DNA from: an uncultured Pseudobutyrivibrio sp.
GTDB lineage: Bacteria; Bacillota; Clostridia; Lachnospirales; Lachnospiraceae
Assembly (NCBI GenBank): GCA_900546435.1
Contig: URCQ01000016.1
Coordinates: forward strand, 1-59,681
Reading direction: 5' to 3'
Length of the DNA stretch: 59,681 nt
Position 1 is the first letter of the stretch; the number at the start of each line of letters is the position of its first letter. Shown here in pieces: positions 16,819 through 24,424 of this stretch. The notes beneath the pieces are model-generated. The model was not told the DNA's origin. It searched no databases and saw only the letters and a program-made list of their open reading frames with translations. The position numbers were made by a program, and so were the translations under genes.

Positions 16819-17727
16819 ATGACAGAGTATAGAGTATTAGATGAAGAAAATGGTATGCGTCTGGATCATTTTCTTAGCCAGCGCGAATCAGAACTTTCCA
16901 GAAGTGCAATTCAAAAACATATCAAAGAAGGGGATGTACTTGTTCAGGGAAAACAGGTTAAGGCAAATTATCGCGTAGTGACAGGTGAACAGGTATCGAT
17001 GGAGATTCCAGAACCGGTAGAGGTGGCAATTGTGCCGCAAAATATACCATTGCAGATTCTGTATGAAGATCAGGATATATTAATCGTAGATAAGCCAAAA
17101 GGGATGGTCGTGCATCCGGCACCGGGACATCCGGATCAAACACTTGTCAATGCAGTTATGTATCATTGTAAGGATTCTCTTTCCGGTATTAACGGAGAAA
17201 TTCGTCCTGGTATTGTACATCGCATTGATCAGGATACAACAGGTTCTTTGATTATTTGCAAAAACGATATGGCACACATTAAGATAGCAGAGCAGATTAA
17301 GGTACATTCGATCCGGCGTATTTATCGTGGAATCGTGATTGGCCGAGTGTCAAAAGAGGAAGGCGTGATACATGCACCAATTGGCAGAAATCCAAATGAT
17401 CGAAAGAAAATGGCCATCAATGAAAAAAATGGGAAAGATGCGATTACCCATTACCGCGTATTAAAACGTTATAAAGACTATACCTACATGGAATTCCAGT
17501 TGGAGACAGGACGAACCCATCAGATACGTGTACATATGGCATCCATTGGTCATCCGTTGTTAGGTGATATGGTGTATGGTCTTAAAAAATGTCCTTATAA
17601 GCTGCAAGGACAGACACTTCATGCTGCACTTATTGGTTTTGTACATCCGACTACCGGCGAATATATGGAAGTAGAAGCACCGATTCCAGAATATTTTTCT
17701 CATTTGCTTACTATTTTACCGGAATAA
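16819..17727 (+). CDS. RluA/RluD-family pseudouridine synthase
   Basis: 302 residues: N-terminal S4 RNA-binding domain (about 10-70; MRLDHFLSQRESELSRSAIQ) and a catalytic domain with the HRIDQDTTG motif containing the nucleophilic Asp (about 138), followed by ETGRTHQIRVHMASIGHPL. The VDKPKGMVVHPAPGH segment is typical of RluD, which modifies 23S rRNA helix 69. Immediately downstream of lspA, as the B. subtilis homologue YlyB is. It ends at a strong terminator. A second RluA-family gene is at 35073-36023; target sites cannot be told apart from sequence alone. Confidence 0.92.
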   Translation: MTEYRVLDEENGMRLDHFLSQRESELSRSAIQKHIKEGDVLVQGKQVKANYRVVTGEQVSMEIPEPVEVAIVPQNIPLQILYEDQDILIVDKPKGMVVHPAPGHPDQTLVNAVMYHCKDSLSGINGEIRPGIVHRIDQDTTGSLIICKNDMAHIKIAEQIKVHSIRRIYRGIVIGRVSKEEGVIHAPIGRNPNDRKKMAINEKNGKDAITHYRVLKRYKDYTYMEFQLETGRTHQIRVHMASIGHPLLGDMVYGLKKCPYKLQGQTLHAALIGFVHPTTGEYMEVEAPIPEYFSHLLTILPE

Positions 17728-17783
17728 AAAAGATACATGTGACATAAGGTACAGTTACCTCAAATCACATGTATCTTTTTGTT
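17726..17783. terminator. bidirectional terminator between rluD-type gene and lexA
   Basis: A 16-bp perfect outer stem: AAAAAGATACATGTGA (17727-17742) pairs with TCACATGTATCTTTTT (17765-17780). A small inner hairpin (AGGTA/TACCT) occupies the loop. U-runs exist on both strands, as suits the convergent genes. Confidence 0.88.
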
Positions 17784-17827
17784 TGTAAGAAAAATACATC
17801 AAAACAGTATTTTATTAAAACGAATAT

Positions 17828-18442
17828 TTAAAAGAAACGGAATACACCAAATACTACACCGAGAATCTGACAGTCTGCAACAATAATTGGATCCATAGTA
17901 TCGTTTTCCGGCTGTAGGCGGATATGACCCGCTTCTTTGTAGAATGTCTTAACAGTCGCCGAATCATCAACGAGAGCGGCAACAATTTCTCCATTTCGTG
18001 CAGTGTTTTGTTGCTTTACTAAAATGACATCACCATCAAAAATACCGGCATTTATCATACTTTCGCCCTTAACATGAAGCATGAAAGTATCCTGATTCGG
18101 CATATATTCCGATGGAATTGGAAAATAATTGTCAATATTCTGGACAGCTAAAAGCGGTTGTCCTGCAGCAATAGAGCCGACAACGGGAACATTTACAACT
18201 TCACGTCGTGTTAAATTGAAATTATCATCGACGATTTCTATCGTACGAGGCTTCGATGGATCACGACGGATATAACCATTTTTCTCTAAAGATTCTAAGT
18301 GCGAGTGTATAGAAGAAGTAGACTTCAGATGTACAGCATCGCACATCTCGCGCACAGTAGGAGGATAGCCCTTATTTAAGATTTCCTGCTTGATATACTC
18401 TAAGATTTCACGTTGTTTATCGGTAATACGACCATATTCCAT
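17828..18442 (-). CDS. lexA: SOS repressor LexA
   Basis: 204 residues, the usual length. An N-terminal winged helix-turn-helix (about 1-70; TVREMCDAVHLKSTSSIHSHL) precedes the autocleavage domain: cleavage bond Ala93-Gly94 (SIAAGQ), nucleophile Ser128 (KGESM) and base Lys165 (ATVKTF). RecA-stimulated self-cleavage derepresses DNA-damage genes. Start at 18442, where GGGAG lies about 6 bp upstream; the open frame continues upstream to 18670 through the promoter and is not coding. Three LexA boxes lie in the divergent control region, so it is autoregulated. Confidence 0.95.
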   Translation of the reverse strand: MEYGRITDKQREILEYIKQEILNKGYPPTVREMCDAVHLKSTSSIHSHLESLEKNGYIRRDPSKPRTIEIVDDNFNLTRREVVNVPVVGSIAAGQPLLAVQNIDNYFPIPSEYMPNQDTFMLHVKGESMINAGIFDGDVILVKQQNTARNGEIVAALVDDSATVKTFYKEAGHIRLQPENDTMDPIIVADCQILGVVFGVFRFF

Positions 18443-18485
18443 AGGAATCTCCCTTCGTCTGTAACAAATAATAATTGATGAAAAA

Positions 18486-18514
18486 ATTATAGCATAGCTG
18501 ATTGTAAAAAGCAA
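18486..18514 (-). promoter_or_regulatory. lexA promoter (sigma-A type)
   Basis: Reading the minus strand: TTGCTT (18514-18509), 17 bp, TATAAT (18491-18486). The first LexA operator lies 12 bp upstream of the -35 box. The -10 box is 44 bp from the lexA start codon. Confidence 0.7.
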
Positions 18515-18525
18515 ACATACATTCC

Positions 18526-18595
18526 GAAAATATGTTCGAAAAAGTTGTTGACAAACACATGTTCGTATTGTATGATTTAACCAGAACAAAGGTTC
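18526..18595. promoter_or_regulatory. three LexA operator boxes (GAAC-N4-GTTC type)
   Basis: Box 1 GAAAATATGTTC (18526-18537), box 2 AAACACATGTTC (18553-18564) and box 3 GAACAAAGGTTC (18584-18595). Box 3 matches the Gram-positive SOS consensus perfectly; the other two each differ by one base in the half-sites. Box 2 lies in the spacer of the plus-strand promoter and box 3 at its predicted start site, positions expected to block RNA polymerase. Box 1 is nearest lexA. Confidence 0.85.
18548..18576 (+). promoter_or_regulatory. SOS-controlled sigma-A promoter of the LysM gene
   Basis: TTGACA (18548-18553), exactly 17 bp, TATGAT (18571-18576): a near-consensus strong promoter. A LexA box fills the spacer and another overlaps the expected transcription start, so output should be tightly repressed until DNA damage. 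Confidence 0.8.
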
Positions 18596-18627
18596 GGTTA
18601 TGATTTTTGAGAAAGAGGATGTGTGAT

Positions 18628-18945
18628 ATGACAAAGAGAGTACAAAAGCAGCATATGTTATTTTATTCATTAGTAGCCATTGCTATTATGGTTACTGTAA
18701 TCTGTACATTTGCGATGACTTCCAGTGCAAAGCAGGAACATAATATGTACAAATATTATACCAGTGTGGAAGTACAAGCCGGCGATTCTCTTTGGAGTAT
18801 TGCACAGGAATATGCGGACATTGATGCGTATCACAGCTATAGTGATTATATTTCTGAGGTGAAGCAGATTAATCATCTTATCGGTGAAGAAATCCATGCG
18901 GGACAATATCTGACAGTACCTTATTATTCAGAGGAAGTCTTGTAG
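18628..18945 (+). CDS. YneA-like SOS cell-division inhibitor (membrane anchor plus LysM)
   Basis: 105 residues: a short basic N-terminus, one membrane helix (about 10-31) and an extracellular LysM domain (about 44-100; VQAGDSLWSIAQEY to HAGQYLTVPYYSEE). This architecture, size and divergent position beside lexA are those of B. subtilis YneA, which halts division during the SOS response. Control by two LexA boxes on its own promoter supports the role. Start at 18628 with GAGG 9 bp upstream. The orthology is inferred from architecture and context; LysM sequence alone would not prove it. Confidence 0.8.
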   Translation: MTKRVQKQHMLFYSLVAIAIMVTVICTFAMTSSAKQEHNMYKYYTSVEVQAGDSLWSIAQEYADIDAYHSYSDYISEVKQINHLIGEEIHAGQYLTVPYYSEEVL

Positions 18946-18950
18946 TTGGC

Positions 18951-18979
18951 TTGTTTTTTCCCTCTGTTACAAGTATAAT
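18951..18979 (+). promoter_or_regulatory. candidate promoter for plsC
   Basis: TTGTTT (18951-18956), 17 bp, TATAAT (18974-18979), 54 bp before the plsC start. It would let plsC be expressed independently of the SOS promoter upstream. No terminator is seen between the LysM gene and plsC, so SOS read-through remains possible. Confidence 0.55.
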
Positions 18980-19032
18980 ATGTAGAAGTAGAAGGGAATT
19001 ATTTCTACAGAATAGAGGGAGAAGATGAATAC

Positions 19033-19755
19033 ATGTTACGATTTATTTTAGTAGTACTTGCCAATGTAAAGCGTGGACCGTATCTGATTCCAAAGATGCG
19101 TAAGATGTTTAAGCATCCGAAACGTTATTCCGAGCAGGTTCGATATGCGTTTGCGCAGAAGTTAATTGATTATATGAAATCATCCGGAAAGATTAAGACG
19201 GAGGTTTATGGCACTGAGAACTTACCGCTAGAAGGCGGCTATGTGATGTTTCCGAATCACCAGGGGAAATATGATGCCTTAGGTATTATATACGCCCATA
19301 AGCAGCCATGTTCTTTTGTTATGGATAAGGCAAAATCATACTCATTTCTGGTAAAAGAATTGGTTGATATGCTTGGCGCTAAGCGTTTAGAATTAGACAA
19401 TGTTCGTCAGAATTTGACAGTCATCAATGAAATCACAGAGGAAGTAAAACAAGGGAAAAAATACATCCTGTTTTCCGAGGGTGGTTATGACAAAAACCGG
19501 AATAAAGTACAGCAATTTAAGCCAGGGAGTTTTAAATGCTCTGTGCGTTCGAAAACTCCAATTGTTCCTGTAGCATTGATTGATTCTTATAAACCGTTTA
19601 ACAGTTTAGAACTAGGACCGGTAACCACAAAGGTTATCTTTTTACCAGCAATTTATTATGATGAATATAAAGATATGAAAACACCAGAAATTGCTAAAAT
19701 GGTTCGAGAACGTATCATTGCACGTATGGCTGATTTTGGTGTAGATGCAGGTTGA
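19033..19755 (+). CDS. plsC: 1-acyl-sn-glycerol-3-phosphate acyltransferase family protein
   Basis: 240 residues of the PlsC/LPLAT family, which acylates lysophosphatidic acid to phosphatidic acid at the membrane. The catalytic H-x4-D box appears as FPNHQGKYDALG (His about 75, Asp about 80); the phosphate-binding block is FSEGGYDKN (about 152); VPVALID is the later conserved strand. Start ATG with a purine-rich AGGGAGAAG upstream. It lies between the SOS LysM gene and a structured 3' region. Family assignment is firm; exact acyl substrate is inferred. Confidence 0.88.
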   Translation: MLRFILVVLANVKRGPYLIPKMRKMFKHPKRYSEQVRYAFAQKLIDYMKSSGKIKTEVYGTENLPLEGGYVMFPNHQGKYDALGIIYAHKQPCSFVMDKAKSYSFLVKELVDMLGAKRLELDNVRQNLTVINEITEEVKQGKKYILFSEGGYDKNRNKVQQFKPGSFKCSVRSKTPIVPVALIDSYKPFNSLELGPVTTKVIFLPAIYYDEYKDMKTPEIAKMVRERIIARMADFGVDAG

Positions 19756-19762
19756 TTTTATG

Positions 19763-19865
19763 AAGATGCTGCTATGTAAGATTGTTGCCACATGATTTCT
19801 ATGAGGGGAAATCCCAAATCGTTATGATGTGGAGAACGTTCGTGAGCATAGCAGTGTTTTTCTTT
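19763..19865 (+). ncRNA. candidate structured RNA / elaborate 3' hairpin downstream of plsC
   Basis: Nested pairings can be drawn by eye: GCTGCTATG (19768-19776) with CATAGCAGT (19847-19855); GTT-x-CCACAT (19784-19793) with ATGTGG-xx-AAC (19827-19837); GATTT (19794-19798) with AAATC (19816-19820); and a small GGG/CCC tip. A U-rich run (19857-19864) follows the outer stem. It matches no RNA class I can name. It may be an independent small RNA, a processed 3' UTR, or simply a long terminator for plsC; I see no clear promoter of its own. Confidence 0.35.
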
Positions 19866-19870
19866 AAAAT

Positions 19871-19908
19871 ATATCATGCGGATAAATATCTGTTTTTCCG
19901 TATGATAT
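19871..19908 (+). repeat. inverted repeat before the recombinase promoter
   Basis: ATATCATGCGGA (19871-19882) pairs with TCCGTATGATAT (19897-19908), 12 bp with a single G-U pair, and a 14-base loop. Its right end abuts the -35 box of the downstream promoter, so it may be a regulator site or a transcript hairpin from upstream. Confidence 0.5.
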
Positions 19909-19936
19909 TGCAAAAATAGAGGAGATATCGTATAAT
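19908..19936 (+). promoter_or_regulatory. promoter of the XerS-like recombinase gene
   Basis: TTGCAA (19908-19913), 17 bp, TATAAT (19931-19936). The start codon lies 34 bp downstream of the -10 box with AAGGA at 19956-19960. Confidence 0.6.
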
Positions 19937-19969
19937 ATATGTATCAATCGATCAAAAGGAAAATATTTT

Positions 19970-21037
19970 ATGGGAAAAGATTCTGTTTATTACAAGACAA
20001 AAGCTCGTACACAAAAAGTAAAATTACGGGAATTGATTGATCAGTTACCTACCTTTGCTGCAGATTATATTTATAGTAAAGAACTGACAACGCAGCCAAG
20101 TACACTGATATCATATTGTTATGATTTATTGACGTTCTTTCGCTTTTTACAGGCGCATAACAGTACGTTAAACGATTTTGCGATAAAAGATATGCCCCTT
20201 TCTATTTTGGAGCATTTACAATCGGAAGATATCGTGGAATACCAACGGTATCTGGAACTGAATTTAGACGGTGAAATGCATGAAAATGGGAAAAAAGCCA
20301 TTGCACGTAAAATGTCGCCGTTACGTGGATTGTTTCAATATCATTATGAACGTAAAAATATTAATGATAATCCGATGGTTTTGGTGAAATTACCAAAGCT
20401 GAAAAAGGATAAAAATATTGTCCGGATGAACAATTACGAAGTACAGGCAATCTTAAATGTTATTGAAAATAACGCAGGTGTTGCAATGACAGACAGACAA
20501 CGTAAATATGCACAAAAAACACAAAAAAGAGATCTGGCCATTATGACATTAATGCTTGGAACAGGAATTCGTGTTTCAGAATGCTGTGGCTTGGATTTAA
20601 ATGATATTGATTTTTACGTGAATTCTATGACAATTGTTCGAAAAGGTGGCGGTCAGGATGTTTTATATTTTAGTGATGAAATTCATCAGGTGCTAGACGA
20701 CTATATTACATCAGAACGTGCCTGCATTACACCATATGAAGAGGATGCTCCTGCCCTCTTCTATTCCATGAAAGGACGCAGAATCAGCGTGGATACGGTG
20801 GAACGTTTGGTAAAACGTTATGCCATGATGGCAGTGCCGAATAAGAAAATAACGCCACATAAGCTTCGTAGTACGTATGGAACTGCATTATATCGGGAAA
20901 CAGGTGATATTCGTCTGGTTGCAGACGTTCTGGGCCATGAAAACATCAATACAACCATTGATTATTATGCAGCTATGGAGGATGAACATAAGCGTCAGGC
21001 TGCAAATGCTGTAAATTATAAGCGCAAGGATACGTAA
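19970..21037 (+). CDS. tyrosine recombinase, XerS-like
   Basis: 355 residues: an N-terminal SAM-like core-binding domain (about 15-150) and a C-terminal catalytic domain. Active-site residues: Arg in GTGIRVSE (about 202), Lys in RKGG, H-x-x-R in TPHKLRST (about 300), His in LGHENINTT and the nucleophile Tyr in DYYA (about 330). Length and the central TQKRDLAIM-LGTGIRVSE region resemble streptococcal XerS, which resolves chromosome dimers alone at a dif site, rather than ~300-residue XerC/D. No integrase accessory genes or att repeats are seen nearby, so a housekeeping role is likelier than a mobile element. Confidence 0.8.
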   Translation: MGKDSVYYKTKARTQKVKLRELIDQLPTFAADYIYSKELTTQPSTLISYCYDLLTFFRFLQAHNSTLNDFAIKDMPLSILEHLQSEDIVEYQRYLELNLDGEMHENGKKAIARKMSPLRGLFQYHYERKNINDNPMVLVKLPKLKKDKNIVRMNNYEVQAILNVIENNAGVAMTDRQRKYAQKTQKRDLAIMTLMLGTGIRVSECCGLDLNDIDFYVNSMTIVRKGGGQDVLYFSDEIHQVLDDYITSERACITPYEEDAPALFYSMKGRRISVDTVERLVKRYAMMAVPNKKITPHKLRSTYGTALYRETGDIRLVADVLGHENINTTIDYYAAMEDEHKRQAANAVNYKRKDT

Positions 21038-21052
21038 ATCCTTGCGCTTTGT
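21020..21052. terminator. bidirectional terminator overlapping the recombinase stop
   Basis: AAGCGCAAGGA (21020-21030) pairs perfectly with TCCTTGCGCTT (21039-21049), 8-base loop, then TTTG. The left arm is within the last codons of the recombinase gene. It serves the convergent recombinase and rsfS transcripts, though the U-tails are short. Confidence 0.7.
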
Positions 21053-21077
21053 ACATCATTCATTCAAATAGTTAAAT

Positions 21078-21428
21078 TTATTTAAATTCTTCCGGTGATA
21101 AAACAATACCATCCTGCCAGATTTTTTCCAGATTATAGAAAAGACGATCATCCTGTGAAAACAGGTGAACAATGACATCCTCGTAATCCATTAAAATCCA
21201 GGTAGAAGAACGATTACCTTCTACTTGTTTTGCATGAATGCCATGTGTATACATTTCTTTATCTACTTCATTTTGCATAGCAAGTAACTGATTCTGGCTG
21301 CCACCGCTGGCAACAATGAAATAATCAGCCATAACAGAAAGACCTCTGATATCAATCACTTTGATGTCATCAGCTTTTTTCTCATCTAATGCATGACATA
21401 CTAATTTAACCATTTCTTTGATTTCCAT
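21078..21428 (-). CDS. rsfS: ribosomal silencing factor RsfS
   Basis: 116 residues of the Iojap/RsfS family, which binds ribosomal protein uL14 and blocks 50S-30S joining when growth slows. Family marks: DIKVIDIRGLSVMADYFIVASG (about 20-41), the Q-L-L-A-M block, and VEGNRSSTWILMDYEDVIVHLF (about 74-95). It starts 20 bp after the nadD-yqeK fusion, the standard order nadD-yqeK-rsfS in Firmicutes, and closes the operon at a terminator. Confidence 0.94.
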   Translation of the reverse strand: MEIKEMVKLVCHALDEKKADDIKVIDIRGLSVMADYFIVASGGSQNQLLAMQNEVDKEMYTHGIHAKQVEGNRSSTWILMDYEDVIVHLFSQDDRLFYNLEKIWQDGIVLSPEEFK

Positions 21429-21448
21429 AATTGTTCTCCTTTTTCTTT

Positions 21449-22696
21449 CTATCCGATGCTTTCCTGTTTTGTTACATCATTCTGCAGGAAACATTCTTTA
21501 TAATAGTTATAGGTTTCAAGGGTAAGAGGATCCATGTCCTGTGGCATGGAGCTCAAATACGCTACAGAATCTTCTAGAATCATAAATAAGCAACGATCGA
21601 TGTCTGTATATGCCATATGTCGTATTTCCTCTAAATGAGGCGCCTTGTCGCGATGAGGCTCGATGTAATCTGCAATATAAATAATCTTGTCTAATAGATT
21701 CATATGAGGACAGCCGGTGGTATGTACGGCAATCGCATGTTGAATCTGTATGTCATCGATCTCGTATTTATGTTGGGCTAAATAAGCGCCGACTTTTCCA
21801 TGCAACAAATGTGGATGACGATACTCGATCTCTGTGATCGGAATATCATGTTTGTTACAAATCTCTAATCGCTTTTCGTCACTCATACATTTGGCACAAT
21901 CATGTAAAAGACCAGCAAGCATTGCTTTTTTTACCGGAAAACCGTGTGCAAAAGCCATATTTCCTGCAGTATACATTACACCTAAGGTATGTTCAAACCT
22001 CTCTGGTTTGAGTTCTTTTGCCATCTTTTTTTGCAAAGAATTAATGCAATTCATGGAGGCATCTTTCTGATACAATTGATGCTCATCAATATAGGTAAGC
22101 ACTTTCTGTGGAAGCATAAAACGAATGTTATCTACCATATGCTCATGAACGCATTGACGAATATAGGAAGAAGAAATATCCATTTTTTCTATAGGCATTT
22201 CTATAAAATCCGTTGCAAATTGTTGGCGATATGCCAAAAGACGTTCCTCAAAGGACATCGGATGCACATCTTTGGTGCAAACATGTTCTAACGGTCGTCT
22301 GGCTATCACAATTTTACAACAGGCACAAATCCGCTTGGGATGTACCCATTGTTCAAACATAGCAAAAGAATCTTCCCCAATGATAAAGTAAAACTCGCAT
22401 TGTTCACCATAGTGCTTTTTTAAGTCCTGAAGCGTCTCCCAGGAATAACATGGCGTTTTTTTCTCCAATTCCATGGTACAAAGCTTAAAATGCGGCTCAT
22501 CTGCAATAGCGGCTGCAACCATATTTTTTCGATGTAAAACACTCACATGTGAAGCTACGTCTTTATGTGGTGGTGTTCCCGCTGGCAAAAACCAGACTTC
22601 ATCTAAATGCAGATACGTATAAGCACATGTTGCAATATTTAAATGTCCATTGTGAATGGGGTTAAAAGTCCCCCCTAAAATTCCGATTTTTTTCAC
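21449..22696 (-). CDS. nadD: fused NadD-YqeK: nicotinate-nucleotide adenylyltransferase plus HD phosphohydrolase
   Basis: 415 residues in two parts. Residues about 1-200 are NadD, which adenylates nicotinate mononucleotide: GGTFNPIHNGHL carries the G-x-F-x-P-x-H-x-G-H nucleotidyltransferase motif and ISSSYIR the second. Residues about 212-405 are YqeK-like: an HD domain with FEHTLGVMY, LLHDCAK (His-Asp), and HLLHGKVGAYLA; bacterial YqeK cleaves Ap4A symmetrically. In most Firmicutes these are two adjacent genes, so here they have merged into one chain with a linker near 200-212. The frame is uninterrupted and the operon order is normal. Confidence 0.92.
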   Translation of the reverse strand: MKKIGILGGTFNPIHNGHLNIATCAYTYLHLDEVWFLPAGTPPHKDVASHVSVLHRKNMVAAAIADEPHFKLCTMELEKKTPCYSWETLQDLKKHYGEQCEFYFIIGEDSFAMFEQWVHPKRICACCKIVIARRPLEHVCTKDVHPMSFEERLLAYRQQFATDFIEMPIEKMDISSSYIRQCVHEHMVDNIRFMLPQKVLTYIDEHQLYQKDASMNCINSLQKKMAKELKPERFEHTLGVMYTAGNMAFAHGFPVKKAMLAGLLHDCAKCMSDEKRLEICNKHDIPITEIEYRHPHLLHGKVGAYLAQHKYEIDDIQIQHAIAVHTTGCPHMNLLDKIIYIADYIEPHRDKAPHLEEIRHMAYTDIDRCLFMILEDSVAYLSSMPQDMDPLTLETYNYYKECFLQNDVTKQESIG

Positions 22697-22713
22697 AGTC
22701 GTAGACCTTCTAT

Positions 22714-23001
22714 TTATTTTGGTAATTCAATCTTTGGCTTCTTTGCGGCACGATATAATACAATCTTTTTTCCAATGACACGAACAACTTCAGAATGTGT
22801 ACGTTCTGCCATCATTTCTGCGATTGCTCTAGGGTCGTCAAAACAGTTTTTTAAAACAGAAATTTTAATCAACTCTCTTGCTTCTAATGCCTCATCAGCT
22901 GCACGGATGATTTCCGGTGTTAAAGAAGATTTTCCGATTTGCATGATGGGTGTTAATTTGCTTGCTAAACCTGATAAATAGGCACGTTGTTTATTGTTCA
23001 T
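22714..23001 (-). CDS. yhbY: YhbY-family CRM-domain RNA-binding protein
   Basis: 95 residues, a single CRM domain (LTPIMQIGKSSLTPEIIRAADEALEARELIKISVLKNC, split across residues 15-55 with the G-K-x-G/S loop), ending VRVIGKKIVLYRAAK. YhbY binds pre-50S particles. Lies between obgE and nadD, the usual Firmicutes order, with 13-17 bp gaps on both sides. Confidence 0.93.
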   Translation of the reverse strand: MNNKQRAYLSGLASKLTPIMQIGKSSLTPEIIRAADEALEARELIKISVLKNCFDDPRAIAEMMAERTHSEVVRVIGKKIVLYRAAKKPKIELPK

Positions 23002-23014
23002 TCTAGTTTACTCC

Positions 23015-24295
23015 TTATTTGTAATAATCAAACATGAGGCCATACATACGAACCGTATCACCTTCTTGGATTCCCAGTTCTTCTAACTGCTTTAAGATAC
23101 CCTGTTCCTTCAGAAAACGCTGGAAGAATAAAAATCCCTTTTCTGAGTCAATATTGGTATATCCGAGCATCTTTTCAATGCGTGGACCTTCTACAACATA
23201 TTCACCATCTTCATTTAATTCCACGGTAAATGGTTTATCATCGAAGAAACGTAGTGCTGGATCAAATTCAGGCTCGTATATGGTAATTTCGTCCGGACAG
23301 GTCTTTAACAGCTCCTGTACATGATATAACAGCTCTTTTATGCCTTGTCCGCTGACTGCTGAAATAGCAAATACCTGAATGCCCTTTGGCTCGAATTCTT
23401 TACGTAATGTTGCAATGATTTCATCAGAGCCTTCCATACAAACATCCATTTTATTTGCTGCAATTACCTGTGGCTTTTCTAAAATAGAAGGATCATAAGC
23501 TTCTAATTCTTTGTTGATTGCTAAAATATCAGCAAGAGGATCGCGACCTTCTACAGAAGCACCATCAACCATATGAATAATAACTTTTGTACGTTCAATA
23601 TGGCGCAAAAATTCATGTCCTAAGCCAACGCCTTCCGATGCTCCTTCAATCAGTCCTGGAATATCTGCAATAACAAAGCCGTTGCCATCTAAATCAACAA
23701 CACCAAGATTTGGATTCAGCGTTGTAAAATGATAATTTGCAATCTTTGGTTTGGCATTTGTTACACGCGATAAAAAGGTAGATTTACCAACGTTTGGAAA
23801 TCCAACCAATCCAACATCTGCAATGACTTTTAATTCTAATTGTACCTCAATCTCAATGGCTTCTCCGCCCGGCTGGGCATATTTTGGAGCCTGCATGGTA
23901 GAAGTTGCATAGTGCTGATTGCCAAGACCACCACGACCGCCAGTCAGAATAATCTGTCGTTTGTTGTCACCGGACATATCTGCAATAACTTTGCCGGATT
24001 CGGCATCTTTAATGACGGTTCCTTCTGGAACTTTTAAGACAAGGTCTTCCCCATTTTTACCGTGACAATTCTTCTTACCACCCTCTTCGCCGGCTTTCGC
24101 TGCAAATTTTCTGCGATGGCGATAATCTGTCAGTGTATTCAATCCTTCATCCACTTCAAAAATGATGTCGCCGCCTTTTCCGCCATCACCGCCATCTGGT
24201 CCACCATTTGGTACAAATTTTTCACGACGGAAACTAACATGTCCGTCACCGCCTTTTCCTGATTTGATTATAATTCGTGCGCGATCTGCAAACAT
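23015..24295 (-). CDS. obgE: GTPase Obg
   Basis: About 426 residues in three domains: the glycine-rich Obg fold (about 1-158), the G domain (about 159-330) with G1 GFPNVGKST, G3 DIPG, G4 NKMD, and a C-terminal OCT domain. Obg helps assemble 50S subunits and couples to (p)ppGpp. Start at 24295 (MFADRARI) with AAAGGTG upstream; an upstream ATG at 24313 adds six residues without a site. It leads the obgE-yhbY-nadD/yqeK-rsfS operon and is separated from rpmA by a terminator hairpin. Confidence 0.96.
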   Translation of the reverse strand: MFADRARIIIKSGKGGDGHVSFRREKFVPNGGPDGGDGGKGGDIIFEVDEGLNTLTDYRHRRKFAAKAGEEGGKKNCHGKNGEDLVLKVPEGTVIKDAESGKVIADMSGDNKRQIILTGGRGGLGNQHYATSTMQAPKYAQPGGEAIEIEVQLELKVIADVGLVGFPNVGKSTFLSRVTNAKPKIANYHFTTLNPNLGVVDLDGNGFVIADIPGLIEGASEGVGLGHEFLRHIERTKVIIHMVDGASVEGRDPLADILAINKELEAYDPSILEKPQVIAANKMDVCMEGSDEIIATLRKEFEPKGIQVFAISAVSGQGIKELLYHVQELLKTCPDEITIYEPEFDPALRFFDDKPFTVELNEDGEYVVEGPRIEKMLGYTNIDSEKGFLFFQRFLKEQGILKQLEELGIQEGDTVRMYGLMFDYYK

Positions 24296-24376
24296 AGTTT
24301 TACACCTTTCCAAAATAATTGCTTGGTACGTTTTACTTTGTTATGTAGTAGTATCTGCTCATAAATACTATTATAT

Positions 24377-24413
24377 AACAAAGTAGACTCGGCTAAACAA
24401 TAGTCGAGTCTAC
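24377..24413 (-). terminator. terminator between rpmA and obgE
   Basis: A 13-bp perfect stem (24383-24395 with 24401-24413; arms GTAGACTCGGCTA and its complement) and a 5-base loop. On the minus strand it is followed by a short TTTG run, so termination after rpmA may be partial, allowing read-through into obgE. Confidence 0.65.
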
Positions 24414-24424
24414 CAAAAATGTTC

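Noticed and set aside
18443..18670. N-terminal extension of lexA
   Set aside because: Runs through the promoter and all three LexA boxes; LexA of normal length starts at 18442.
19970..21037. Integrase of a genomic island or prophage
   Set aside because: No att-like direct repeats, no tRNA, no phage or excisionase genes nearby; normal base composition and core genes on both sides.
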